Assembly (NCBI GenBank): GCA_965217265.1
Contig: CBDCHP010000011.1
Span: 868,001 to 932,000, forward strand
Origin: JAGRGG01 sp965217265
Lineage (GTDB): Bacteria > Pseudomonadota > Alphaproteobacteria > Geminicoccales > Geminicoccaceae
Length of the DNA: 64,000 nucleotides
Direction of reading: 5' to 3'
Made by a program: the position numbers and the translations under genes. Each line of letters starts with the position of its first letter. Positions within the stretch are counted from its first letter, which is position 1. Positions 46,204-54,774 of the stretch are shown here, in pieces. The notes below the pieces were generated by a model, which saw nothing but the letters and a program-made list of their open reading frames with translations, did no database searches and was not told the origin of the DNA.

Positions 46204-48089
46204 AGAAGCCGGTCCAGCGCCAAAGCCAGATCATCACCACCTTCGGCCCCGGTGCCATGATCGACCTGCCCACGCGCTCGGTGCTCGTGGGCGGCCTCGA
46301 TCGCTGGAAGATCGATTCCGCCTCCGCTAAGACCATCGACGAGCCGGTCCTGACCCGGATCCTGGAGACGTGGCTGCGCGAGCACGGCCGACTGCCGGAA
46401 GGGCGTGGGCTGCGCCTGCGGACCCCGCCGGTCGAACCCAACGGCCGCAAGGGCGAGCCCTTCGGGATCGAGGTTACCGTCTTTCCCGGTTGGTTCGTCC
46501 TCGACCGCGTCGAAACCCCGATCATCGACGGCCAACCCCGCCGCGGCCGACGCCTGCTGCGCTGGTCCGACCTGGACGACGCTAGCGGGAGGCGCAAGTT
46601 CGTGGCCGAGGACGACGGCAAGAAGTACGAACTTTCGCCTTTGCGCTTCGTTGGGGCTTGTCCGAACGGCCACATCCAGGACATCGAGTGGCGGCTCCTG
46701 CTCCACCCCGGTCGGAACTGCGAGGAGACCTTGTGGCTCGTCGAGCGGGGCACGAGCGCCAACCTCGCCGACTTGGAAGTGGTCTGTCAGTGCGGGGCGG
46801 CCTTGTCGCTGCGGGACCTTACCCAGCCGGGGCGGTTGGGGATCTGCGAGGGACGGATGCCCTGGCTTTCCAACGCGGAGCGCGAGACCTGCCTGGACGA
46901 GCGCGAAGGGCCGACGAAGCTGCGCTTGCTGACCCGCTCCGCGACCAACGCTTATTTCCCGCTCACCTTGACGGTCATCTCCATTCCTCAGGACGCGAAC
47001 GACCGGCTCGACCCGTTGATCGAACGGCACAGCAAAGTTCTGTCGCGAGTCACGAGCGTCGAGAAAGTCAGGGGCGCTCGTGAGTTCAATCCGGATTTCG
47101 AGCTAGATTTCGAGGACTACACCGACGAGCAGATCTTCGAGCGCCTAGGCCGGCGCCGTGAGGCGACGGAGCAGGATGCGGAAGCCAACCCGCGGGCGCG
47201 GGAGTTCGACCGGCTCGCGTGCGGGGAGCGAACGATCGGCGAGAACACGTCGTCTTCCTGGCTGTTCGCCGAAACGCTCGCTCAGAAGGATTGGGCGCGA
47301 CCCGGTGGCACCCATCTGCCGATCGTCGAGGGCGTCGTCGCCGTCCATCGCCTGCGCGAGGTCGTGAGTCTTTACGGGTTCACCCGTTTCGAGGCGCCGC
47401 CAAGCGGGGCCGACGCCGAACTGGATGATGTTCGCCTCGCCGTGCGTGGGGCCAGGATCGGCAACGACAGCGACTGGCTGCCGGCGGTGGAGCAGTTCGG
47501 CGAGGGGATCTTTATCAAGCTGAGCGAGCGGGAGATCGGTTCTTGGCTCGCTTCTTCAAAGGTCGATGAGCGCGTCAAGACGCTCCAGGACGGTTACGAA
47601 GCGCGCAAGCGGAACTACCGAACGTTGGCCGACAACGACTTCCCCGGGGCTCCCTACTACCTCATCCACAGCCTCTCGCACGCCCTGATGATCGAGATCG
47701 CCCTCGACTGCGGCTATCCACAGAGTTCGCTCAAGGAGCGGATCTTCGCGATGACACCCCACGGCGGCCGGCCGGCCCGCTACGGCATCTTGATCTACAC
47801 GGTCGCCACCGGCGCGCAGGGAACCCTCGGCGGCCTCGTCGCGGTAACGCAACGTTTATCGCCCGTTCTCAAAAATGCGCTCGAACGTTTTCGGATCTGC
47901 TCCAACGACCCCGTCTGCGCCGATCATGGTCCGGGTGAGACCGTTGACGAGCGGGCGCTTTTAGGTGCCGCCTGCCACGGTTGCTTGCTCATCGCCGAGA
48001 CGAGCTGCGAACGCCGGAACAACTACCTCGACCGCGCGCTGATCCTAGAGACGATGGCAGCCAATGGCGCTTCGATTCATACGCTATGA
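46200..48089 (+). CDS. drmB: DISARM-like DrmB (DUF1998)
   Basis: 629 residues. The N-terminal RQSQIITTFGPGAMIDLPTR is characteristic of DrmB. The C-terminal DUF1998 region has LIHSLSHALMIEIALDCGYP and a Cys cluster (CSNDPVCADHGPGE, LGAACHGCLLIAETSCERRN, ~566-604) likely to bind zinc. It is coupled to drmA by ATGA. DrmA and DrmB form the core DISARM complex that blocks incoming phage DNA. drmC, the usual phospholipase-D-like partner, is not downstream. Confidence 0.87.
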   Translation: MKKPVQRQSQIITTFGPGAMIDLPTRSVLVGGLDRWKIDSASAKTIDEPVLTRILETWLREHGRLPEGRGLRLRTPPVEPNGRKGEPFGIEVTVFPGWFVLDRVETPIIDGQPRRGRRLLRWSDLDDASGRRKFVAEDDGKKYELSPLRFVGACPNGHIQDIEWRLLLHPGRNCEETLWLVERGTSANLADLEVVCQCGAALSLRDLTQPGRLGICEGRMPWLSNAERETCLDEREGPTKLRLLTRSATNAYFPLTLTVISIPQDANDRLDPLIERHSKVLSRVTSVEKVRGAREFNPDFELDFEDYTDEQIFERLGRRREATEQDAEANPRAREFDRLACGERTIGENTSSSWLFAETLAQKDWARPGGTHLPIVEGVVAVHRLREVVSLYGFTRFEAPPSGADAELDDVRLAVRGARIGNDSDWLPAVEQFGEGIFIKLSEREIGSWLASSKVDERVKTLQDGYEARKRNYRTLADNDFPGAPYYLIHSLSHALMIEIALDCGYPQSSLKERIFAMTPHGGRPARYGILIYTVATGAQGTLGGLVAVTQRLSPVLKNALERFRICSNDPVCADHGPGETVDERALLGAACHGCLLIAETSCERRNNYLDRALILETMAANGASIHTL

Positions 48090-48231
48090 GCCAAATTCTT
48101 GGTCAGGCTACAAAAAGCGAGATGTACTTGGCGTATTTGAGTGAAAACAATGTGCGAACAGGCATCTAAACGGGTAGCTAGATCAAAAGCACGCCTGATG
48201 AAGAGCAAGCCAAGCCATCGAAAACATCAGC

Positions 48232-48271
48232 GCGTCCGGGAGGACTCGAATCTCCAACCTTCTGATCCGTA
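48232..48271 (-). repeat. tRNA-Arg(ACG) 3' fragment
   Basis: On the minus strand the sequence runs from the anticodon loop (TACGGATCAGAAGG) through the T arm (GGAGA-TTCGAGT-CCTCC) to the acceptor strand CGGACGC. The 5' half and CCA are absent. The break lies in the anticodon loop, as in the tRNA-Ala attL. The gene-free gap 48090-48463 otherwise holds only the arm sites and a short CCCTTCGAGGG hairpin at about 48300. Confidence 0.6.
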
Positions 48272-48388
48272 TTACAATAACGTCTATGCGTCGTTCCCTT
48301 CGAGGGAAGGTAGATGGAAACTGCAATCGTGGCTCACGATGCGGTTTCAGACGGCTGAAGCCCAATGTTTAGCCAGCCTAGCACTAAT

Positions 48389-48435
48389 GCTTCCGATACG
48401 CTTCCGGATTCAAGACTGGCGGGAGAATCGGAAGC
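48389..48435. promoter_or_regulatory. Candidate integrase arm sites, right
   Basis: GCTTCCGAT at 48389-48397 and GCTTCCGGA at 48400-48408, again 11 bases apart, plus ATCGGAAGC at 48427-48435. They mirror the left-end set and lie just inside attR. Confidence 0.55.
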
Positions 48436-48455
48436 AAATAATTAGCTAAACCCTT

Positions 48456-48539
<84 letters not shown>

Positions 48540-48606
48540 GTCGCGTCGCGGAGCCGTCAAATATGGCAGAAGGGGCGGAACTGCAAGCGGAAATTGGCGC
48601 GGCGGC

Positions 48607-48999
48607 TCAGCTTCGCCCCTCGGAATCGTCGTCGATGTCGTTGTCGATCACGTCGCTGACGTCGTCGCTGTCGAGTTCGGAGGCGTCCTCGATCAGCGCC
48701 TCGTCCTCCTCCTCTTCCTCCTCGGCCTCGGCCGTCTCGGCGTCGTCCCCAGCGGCGGCGACCTCCTCCAGCTCCTCGGCCTCCTCTTCCGCGTCCTCCG
48801 CGACGGCCTCGGGTGCCTCGTCCTCCTCGACGCCGGCGCGGGCGGCGACGGCGCGGGTGGCGCGGCGCGGGCGGGCGGCGCTCTCCAGGTCGTAGGGCGT
48901 GCCGCAGGCGGGGCAAACGATCTGCGCCCGGCCGAGATCGTAAAAACGCGCGCCGCAGTTTGGGCAGGTCCGCTTGACGCCCCATTCCGGCTTGGCCAA
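48607..48999 (-). CDS. FYDLN acid-domain protein (TIGR02300 family)
   Basis: 130 residues. An N-terminal zinc ribbon (CPNCGARFYDLGRAQIVCPA) has the FYDLN motif. The rest is extremely acidic and low-complexity, ending SDVIDNDIDDDSEG. This alphaproteobacterial family has no known function. TTG 48999 is the start because it gives MAKPEWG, the family N-terminus. It diverges from aroA. Confidence 0.9.
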   Translation of the reverse strand: MAKPEWGVKRTCPNCGARFYDLGRAQIVCPACGTPYDLESAARPRRATRAVAARAGVEEDEAPEAVAEDAEEEAEELEEVAAAGDDAETAEAEEEEEEDEALIEDASELDSDDVSDVIDNDIDDDSEGRS

Positions 49000-49140
49000 G
49001 ACGCTACTCCAGATACATATTTGGTGAGGAAAGTTTCAAGGCGGCGCAATTGCCATGATCGCTTGGACCTGTCAAAAGCTTTCCCGGCCGGCGGACGCCG
49101 CCGATCTTGCCCTTCACGACAGCATCGAACGGTCGCACCC

Positions 49141-50481
49141 ATGCAGCTCCTCGCCCGGCCGCACGGCCCCTTGCACGGCAGCGTCCGGGTGCCAAGCGAC
49201 AAGTCGATCTCGCACCGCGCCTTGATGTTCGCCGCCCTCGCGACCGGCCGGAGCCGGATCACGGGCCTGTTGGAGGGCGAGGACGTGCTGGCGACCGCGG
49301 GCGCGCTCGAACGCCTCGGCGTCGCGCTCAAGCGCGGGGGGGACGGCGCCTGGACCGTCGAGGGCCAGGGGCGGGCGGCGTTCGGCGAGCCCGAGACCGT
49401 CTTGGACCTGCAAAACGCCGGCACGGGTGCAAGGCTCATGCTCGGCGTCCTGGCCGCGTCGCCGTTCACGACCTTCCTCACCGGCGACGCCTCCTTGCGC
49501 GCCCGGCCGATGCGGCGCGTGATCGCGCCGTTGCGCCTGATGGGGGCCGATTTCGTCGCCCGGAGCGGCGATCGGCTGCCGCTCGCGGTGCGCGGGCGCG
49601 ACGATCTCCTGCCGCTGACGTGGCGCTCACCCGTGGTGTCTGCCCAAGTCAAGTCGGCGGTGCTGCTCGCCGGGCTCGGCGCCATGGGTGCGACGACGGT
49701 GATCGAGCCCGCGGCGTCGCGCGACCACAGCGAGCGGCTGCTCGGCGCCATGGGGGCCACGGTCGAGACGGTCGACGGCGAGGAGGGCAGAAGCGTCACG
49801 ATCGCCGGCCATGCCGACCTCGCCCCGCTCGACCTCGCCGTGCCGGGGGACCCGTCCTCGGCGGCGTTCGTGCTCGCGGCCGCGGCCGCGAGCCCGGGGA
49901 GCGCCGTCGCGATCGAGGGCGTCGGCGTCAACCCCCTGCGCACCGGCTTCGTGACGACGATCGAGGCGATGGGGGCCAAGGTCGAACTGCACAAGCAGCG
50001 CCTCAGCGCCGGGGAACCGCTGGCCGACCTCGTCGTCACCGGCGGCGCTTTACGCGGCGTCGACGTTCCGGGCGGGCGCGCGCCGGCGATGATCGACGAG
50101 TACCCCGTCCTCGCGGCACTCGCCGCCGTCGCCGACGGGACGACGCGGATGCGCGGCCTCGCCGAACTGCGCGTCAAGGAGAGCGACCGGCTCGCCGTCA
50201 TGGCCGCGGGGCTCGCCGCCTGCGGCGCCTCGGTAGAGGTCGAGGGCGACGACCTCATCGTCCACGGGCACGGGTCCGGCCGCGGCTTGGGCGGTGCCGT
50301 GATCGATGCCAAGCTCGACCACCGCATCGCGATGAGCTTCTTGATCTTGGGCGGTCTCGCCGAGCGGCCGGTCGGCGTGCGCGGCGCCGAGGCGATCGAG
50401 ACCAGCTTTCCGGGCTTTGCCGGCCTCATGAACCGGCTCGGCACCGTCATCGCCCCTCCTGCCGACGAAGACGGGCGATGA
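49141..50481 (+). CDS. aroA: 3-phosphoshikimate 1-carboxyvinyltransferase (EPSP synthase)
   Basis: 446 residues, shikimate pathway. GSVRVPSDKSISHRALMFAA near the N-terminus and LAELRVKESDRLAVMA near the C-terminus are signatures. The active-site loop LQNAGTGARLMLG and RPMRRVIAPLRLMGA resemble the alphaproteobacterial (CP4-like) class, but the position of the CP4 glyphosate-tolerance Ala is Gly here (NAGTG). It is coupled to cmk by ATGA. Confidence 0.95.
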   Translation: MQLLARPHGPLHGSVRVPSDKSISHRALMFAALATGRSRITGLLEGEDVLATAGALERLGVALKRGGDGAWTVEGQGRAAFGEPETVLDLQNAGTGARLMLGVLAASPFTTFLTGDASLRARPMRRVIAPLRLMGADFVARSGDRLPLAVRGRDDLLPLTWRSPVVSAQVKSAVLLAGLGAMGATTVIEPAASRDHSERLLGAMGATVETVDGEEGRSVTIAGHADLAPLDLAVPGDPSSAAFVLAAAAASPGSAVAIEGVGVNPLRTGFVTTIEAMGAKVELHKQRLSAGEPLADLVVTGGALRGVDVPGGRAPAMIDEYPVLAALAAVADGTTRMRGLAELRVKESDRLAVMAAGLAACGASVEVEGDDLIVHGHGSGRGLGGAVIDAKLDHRIAMSFLILGGLAERPVGVRGAEAIETSFPGFAGLMNRLGTVIAPPADEDGR

Positions 50482-51113
50482 CGGCGCGCGTCCGCGTCGT
50501 CGCGGTCGACGGTCCGGCCGCGTCCGGCAAGAGCACCCTCGCGCGCCGGGCGGCCGATCATTACGGCCTGCGCTTTCTCGACACCGGGCTGATCTACCGC
50601 GCCGTGGCACGGCGGCTCCTGGATGCCGGCGAGGACCCGAACGACCGGGCGCTGGCGCTGGCGCAAGCGGGGCGCGTCCGGCCCGAGGATTTCGACGGCG
50701 ACCGGCTGCGCGGCGAGGGGATCGGCAACGTCGCCTCGTTGGTCGCCTCGTACCCCGACGTGCGCCAAGCACTCCTGCCGGTGCAGCGCCGCTTCGCCCG
50801 CGAGCACGGCGCCGTGCTCGCGGGGCGCGATATAGGTACCGTCGTCTGCCCCGACGCCGACGCCAAGGTGTTCGTCACCGCCTCCCTCGCCAAGCGGGCC
50901 GAACGACGGTTTGATGAGTTGCGGCGGCGGGGCGACGCGCCTATATACGAGCACGTTTTAGCGGAATTGGCCGCGCGCGACGGGCGCGACGCCCGACGGG
51001 CGGTCGCGCCGATGGCCGTTGCGGACGGTGCCGCCGAGATCGACACGACCGATATGGATCTGGACGGGGCTTTCGTCGCGATCAGGGCCGCGATCGATCG
51101 GCAACTCGGCTGA
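50478..51113 (+). CDS. cmk: Cytidylate kinase
   Basis: 211 residues. P-loop VDGPAASGKSTLARRAADHY, then FLDTGLIYRAVA (CMP binding) and LAGRDIGTVVCPDADAKVFV. It phosphorylates CMP and dCMP. The order aroA-cmk-rpsA is common in proteobacteria. The ATG overlaps the aroA stop. Confidence 0.94.
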   Translation: MTARVRVVAVDGPAASGKSTLARRAADHYGLRFLDTGLIYRAVARRLLDAGEDPNDRALALAQAGRVRPEDFDGDRLRGEGIGNVASLVASYPDVRQALLPVQRRFAREHGAVLAGRDIGTVVCPDADAKVFVTASLAKRAERRFDELRRRGDAPIYEHVLAELAARDGRDARRAVAPMAVADGAAEIDTTDMDLDGAFVAIRAAIDRQLG

Positions 51114-51185
51114 ACGCCGAACCGTTCATCTACCAACCCTTGCCCTGTGGCTCGACCTTAGGCCGCAGGTTTACGTGGAGCAAGT

Positions 51186-52907
51186 ATGCAGCAGAGTATT
51201 GCGGTCGCCGAGTCCTTCCCCTCGCACGATGATTTCGCGGCGATGCTGGACGAGAGCTTGGGCAGCGGCAGCCGCCTTGAGGGCACCGTCGTCAAGGGCA
51301 CCGTCATCGCCGTCGACAACGACGAGGCCGTCGTCGATGTCGGGCTGAAGTCCGAGGGGCGCGTGGCGCTGCGCGAGTTCTCGACGCCGGGCAACCCGGT
51401 CGAGGTCCACGTCGGCGACAACGTCGAGGTTTACGTCGAGCGTTTCGAGAGCAAGACCGGCGAGGCGGTCTTGAGCCGCGACAAGGCAAGGCGCGAGGAG
51501 AGCTGGAACCGGCTTGAGCGCGCCTTCAACGAGCAGGGCAAGGTCGAAGGCTCGATCTTCGGCCGGGTCAAGGGCGGTTTTGCCGTCGATCTCGGCGGCG
51601 CCGTCGCCTTCCTGCCGGGCAGCCAAGTCGATATCCGCCCGGTGCGCGACGTGTCGCCGCTCGTCAACAAGCAAGAGCCCTTCTTGATCCTGAAGATGGA
51701 CCGCAGGCGCGGCAACATCGTCGTCTCGCGCCGGGCCATCTTGGAGGAGAGCCGCAAGGAGCAGCGCGAGGAGTTGCTCGCCACCCTGGCCGAGGGCCAG
51801 ATCCTCGACGGCGTCGTCAAGAACATCACCGACTACGGCGCCTTCGTCGACCTGGGCGGGCTCGACGGCCTGCTCCACGTCACCGACATCTCCTGGAAGC
51901 GCGTCGGCCACCCGACCGAGGTCTTGAGCGTCGGCCAGACCGTCAAGGTCCAGGTCATCCGCTTCAACCGCGAAACCCAGCGCATCAGCCTCGGCATGAA
52001 GCAGCTCGAGGCCGATCCCTGGGAGGGCGTCGAGCTGAAGTACCCGGTGGGGACGAAGTTCACCGGCACGGTCACCAACATCACCGACTACGGCGCCTTC
52101 GTCGAGCTGGAGCCCGGGGTCGAGGGTCTCGTCCACGTCTCGGAGATGAGCTGGACGAAGAAGAATGCGCATCCGGGCAAGATCGTCTCGACCAGCCAGC
52201 AGGTCGAGGTGATGATCCTGGAGGTCGATCCCGACAAGCGCCGCATCTCCTTGGGCCTGAAGCAGACGCTCGCCAATCCCTGGGACGCGTTCTTGGAGAA
52301 CCACCCGGTCGGCTCCACGGTCGAGGGCGAGGTCCGCAACATCACCGAGTTCGGCCTGTTCGTCGGCATGGAGAACGACATCGATGGCATGGTCCACCTC
52401 TCGGACATCGACTGGGAGAAACCCGGCGAGGAGGCGGTGCAGCAGTTCGCCAAGGGCACCCACGTCAAGGCGGTCGTGCTCGACGTCGACGTCGAGAAGG
52501 AGCGCATCAGCCTCGGCATGAAGCAGCTGACCGACGACCCGTTCGCCGAGGCCGTCTCGGGCATCAAGCGCGGCGATCGCGTCACCTGCACGGTGACCGA
52601 GGTCAACGTCGGCGGCGTCGAGGTCTCGACCCACACCGGCGCCACCGGCTTCATCCGCAAGGCGGAACTCAGCCGCGACCGCGACGCGCAGCGGCCGGAC
52701 CGTTTTGCGGTCGGCGAGAAGCTGGACGCGAGGGTGGTGCAGATCGACAAGGCGAGCCGCCGGCTGACTTTGTCGATCAAGGCGCTCGAACTGGAAGACG
52801 AGAAGCAGGCGATGGCCGACTACGGCTCCTCCGACAGCGGCGCTTCCCTGGGCGACATCCTGGGCGCTGCACTGCGGCAAAAGCAGGGCCAGTCCGACGA
52901 GGACTGA
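51186..52907 (+). CDS. rpsA: 30S ribosomal protein S1
   Basis: 573 residues with six S1 RNA-binding repeats at about 30-100, 115-180, 200-268, 285-355, 372-442 and 459-528. NITDYGAFVDLGGLDGLLHV and its near-repeat in the next domain are typical. It binds mRNA on the small subunit. The ribosome site is GTGGAGC. A strong terminator follows at 52935. Confidence 0.96.
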   Translation: MQQSIAVAESFPSHDDFAAMLDESLGSGSRLEGTVVKGTVIAVDNDEAVVDVGLKSEGRVALREFSTPGNPVEVHVGDNVEVYVERFESKTGEAVLSRDKARREESWNRLERAFNEQGKVEGSIFGRVKGGFAVDLGGAVAFLPGSQVDIRPVRDVSPLVNKQEPFLILKMDRRRGNIVVSRRAILEESRKEQREELLATLAEGQILDGVVKNITDYGAFVDLGGLDGLLHVTDISWKRVGHPTEVLSVGQTVKVQVIRFNRETQRISLGMKQLEADPWEGVELKYPVGTKFTGTVTNITDYGAFVELEPGVEGLVHVSEMSWTKKNAHPGKIVSTSQQVEVMILEVDPDKRRISLGLKQTLANPWDAFLENHPVGSTVEGEVRNITEFGLFVGMENDIDGMVHLSDIDWEKPGEEAVQQFAKGTHVKAVVLDVDVEKERISLGMKQLTDDPFAEAVSGIKRGDRVTCTVTEVNVGGVEVSTHTGATGFIRKAELSRDRDAQRPDRFAVGEKLDARVVQIDKASRRLTLSIKALELEDEKQAMADYGSSDSGASLGDILGAALRQKQGQSDED

Positions 52908-52934
52908 GACCCGCCTTGAAATCGTTGCTCGCGA

Positions 52935-52964
52935 CGCCGCCGGCCCCCGCCGGCGGCGTTTTTT
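52935..52964 (+). terminator. Rho-independent terminator after rpsA
   Basis: A 10-bp GC stem (CGCCGCCGGC with GCCGGCGGCG) and a CCCC loop are followed by six Ts at 52959-52964, 27 bases after the rpsA stop. Confidence 0.92.
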
Positions 52965-53094
52965 CGTCGCCCGGCCGCCGCGCTCGCTTGACGCTCCACC
53001 ACCCGCATGGCACGGTCGGGCAAGGCCGCAGCGAAGGACGGGCGAGGGACGCTTGCTCAAGGACATAGCGGCCGTTTGCACGAGTGATGCGCCG

Positions 53095-53382
53095 ATGACC
53101 AGGTCCGACCTCATCAAGCGGCTGAGCGATGCCAATCCGCATCTGTTCACGCGCGACATCGAACGCATCGTCGGCACCGTGTTTGAGGAGATCTCGGCCG
53201 CACTTGCCCGCGGCGACCGGGTCGAACTACGCGGGTTCGGCGCGTTCTCCGCCCGCGCCCGCGCCGCCCGCGTCGGCCGCAACCCGCGCACGGGCAACGA
53301 GGTGCGGGTGCCCGACAAGGCGGTCCCCTACTTCAAGACCGGCAAGGAGCTGCGCGAGCGGCTGAATGCCGAGACCTGTTAG
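53095..53382 (+). CDS. ihfB: Integration host factor beta subunit
   Basis: 95 residues of the HU/IHF family: MTRSDLIKRLSDANPHLF, VELRGFGAFSARARAAR (beta arm base), RNPRTGNEV and VPYFKTGKELRERLN. It bends DNA as a dimer with IhfA. The ATG at 53095 matches the known N-terminus. An upstream in-frame start at 53053 would add 14 atypical residues. It is preceded by the rpsA terminator. Confidence 0.93.
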   Translation: MTRSDLIKRLSDANPHLFTRDIERIVGTVFEEISAALARGDRVELRGFGAFSARARAARVGRNPRTGNEVRVPDKAVPYFKTGKELRERLNAETC

Positions 53383-53402
53383 CCCGACCCGTTGGAGTCA
53401 GC

Positions 53403-53768
53403 ATGTCATTCTTGCGCAACCTGCTCGCCGTCGCCGCCGCCGTCCTCATCGTCTGGTTCGCGGTCGTCAACCGCGGCCTCGTCACGGTGAGCTTCTGGCC
53501 CTTGACCGTGATCGGCGACGCCGGCACCTTCCAGCTACCGTTGTTCGCCGTGCTGCTGATCGGCGTCTTCTTGGGCGCTATCGTCGGCGGGATCGCGGCC
53601 TGGGCCTCCGACCACGACCGGCGCGTGGAGCATCGCCGGCTCAGGCGTCAAGCGCAGGCGGGTGAAATCTCGCGCCGCGTCGAGGAGCAGCGCCAGGAAG
53701 AAGAGGCGCTTGAGCGCTCGCGCCAGCGTCAAGAAGCGTTGGCGTTGGCGGGCCCGAAGCCGCGCTGA
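53403..53768 (+). CDS. LapA-family (DUF1049) inner-membrane protein
   Basis: 121 residues with two N-terminal helices (LLAVAAAVLIVWFAVVN and LPLFAVLLIGVFLGAIVGGI) and a charged C-terminal coiled-coil region (VEEQRQEEEALERSRQRQEA). LapA proteins work with LapB in controlling envelope lipid or LPS synthesis. No lapB gene is adjacent. It follows ihfB by 20 bases, an arrangement also found in gammaproteobacteria. Confidence 0.82.
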   Translation: MSFLRNLLAVAAAVLIVWFAVVNRGLVTVSFWPLTVIGDAGTFQLPLFAVLLIGVFLGAIVGGIAAWASDHDRRVEHRRLRRQAQAGEISRRVEEQRQEEEALERSRQRQEALALAGPKPR

Positions 53769-53853
53769 AATCGGCTTGGCGCAAGAGAAGCTTAACTTAA
53801 GGCCGCTATTGTCCGTGCTGGGGCCTCTTTCGAGGCGATGATGCGTAGGGCAT

Positions 53854-54546
53854 GTGGTGGCAGGACGGTTCTTCGAGGTATGCGCGCACGGACTCTGGCC
53901 GATCGGGCTTGGTCTGATGGTTATGTTGGCGGCGCAAGTGGCCGCCTGCGCGGCGCCGCCGTCGGGCCTCGCCTTCGCTCTCCTGTGGGGCGCTGGCCTT
54001 CTCGCACTCTGCTGCGGGACGCTCGCCCCAGAACCCCACCGGCCCGATCCGGCCCCGCCGGTGGTCGACGAACCCGAAGACTCCCCCTTCATCGCCGCCG
54101 CCGAGCGCTCCTTGGCCGCGACGACGGCCGAGCGGCGGGCCGCGTTGTTCCTCGTCGCCCTCGACCACCGCGAGCGCCTGTGCGACCTGCTCGGCCCGTC
54201 GGTCGTGGGCGATGCCGAGCGGATCATCGCCAACGTCCTCGACGATCTGCTGCGCAAGACTGATCTGCGCGCCCGGCTCGACGACGGCCGCTTCGCCGCC
54301 CTCGTCACCGGCACGACCGTCGCGAACGCGCGCGAGATCGCCGAGCGGCTGAAGACCGCGGTCGAGGCGAGCCTGCTCGTCTACGAGGGGCGCTTCCTCC
54401 CGGTCCGCACGGCGATCGGCGTGGCGCTCGCCGACGGCACGACGGGCTACGCCTCCCTGCTCGCCACCGCCGAGACGGCGCTCGATCGGGGCCGCAGCCT
54501 CGGCCGCGGCCTGCACCTGCTGTGCGAGGGCGAGGCGCTCGATTGA
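53854..54546 (+). CDS. Membrane-anchored protein with a degenerate GGDEF domain
   Basis: 230 residues. Two N-terminal helices (GLGLMVMLAAQVAACAAP and LAFALLWGAGLLALCCG) are followed by a GGDEF-like fold: LFLVALDHRERLCDLLG, then RARLDDGRFAALVTGTT where the signature GGDEF reads DDGRF, and LLATAETALDRGRSLG. The active-site residues are missing, so diguanylate cyclase activity is unlikely. A regulatory or scaffolding role is possible. It starts at GTG 53854. Its stop lies 3 bases before palindromic element 5. Confidence 0.68.
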   Translation: MVAGRFFEVCAHGLWPIGLGLMVMLAAQVAACAAPPSGLAFALLWGAGLLALCCGTLAPEPHRPDPAPPVVDEPEDSPFIAAAERSLAATTAERRAALFLVALDHRERLCDLLGPSVVGDAERIIANVLDDLLRKTDLRARLDDGRFAALVTGTTVANAREIAERLKTAVEASLLVYEGRFLPVRTAIGVALADGTTGYASLLATAETALDRGRSLGRGLHLLCEGEALD

Positions 54547-54549
54547 GGA

Positions 54550-54697
54550 GAACGCCCGCGCGTGCGCTGCCGCGCGGTCTTCTTTTTTCTCTTTTTTGCT
54601 TTGTCCGGGGCCGGCCCTCGGCGCCCCGGCCAGCCGCCTGCGTTAACACTGGCAAAAAGAAAGAAGAGAAAGCCCCGCGCAGCGGACGCGCAAGCGT
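54550..54697 (+). repeat. Palindromic intergenic element, copy 5 (B arm left, A arm right)
   Basis: 148-bp palindrome between the GGDEF-like and pyrF genes. The left arm is B type (GAACGCCCGCGCGTGCGCTG, then a T-rich tract). The right arm is A type (GCCCCGCGCAGCGGACGCG). The core has GGCCGGCCCTCGGCGCC symmetry, and GTTAACAC adjoins the A arm. Confidence 0.86.
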
Positions 54698-54774
54698 ATC
54701 ATGACAAGGGCTGTTCCTTCCACACTCCGCTTGGTATAAGCCGTTCAACCCCCCGACGCCTCGGTCTGCATCCC

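Noticed and set aside
48141..48449. 102-codon frame containing REDSNLQPSD
   Set aside because: That peptide comes from reading through the tRNA-Arg fragment, a well-known annotation artefact. No ribosome site.
48693..50954. Minus-strand open frame opposite aroA and cmk
   Set aside because: Ser/Arg/Pro-rich composition and overlap with two conserved genes mark it as a shadow.
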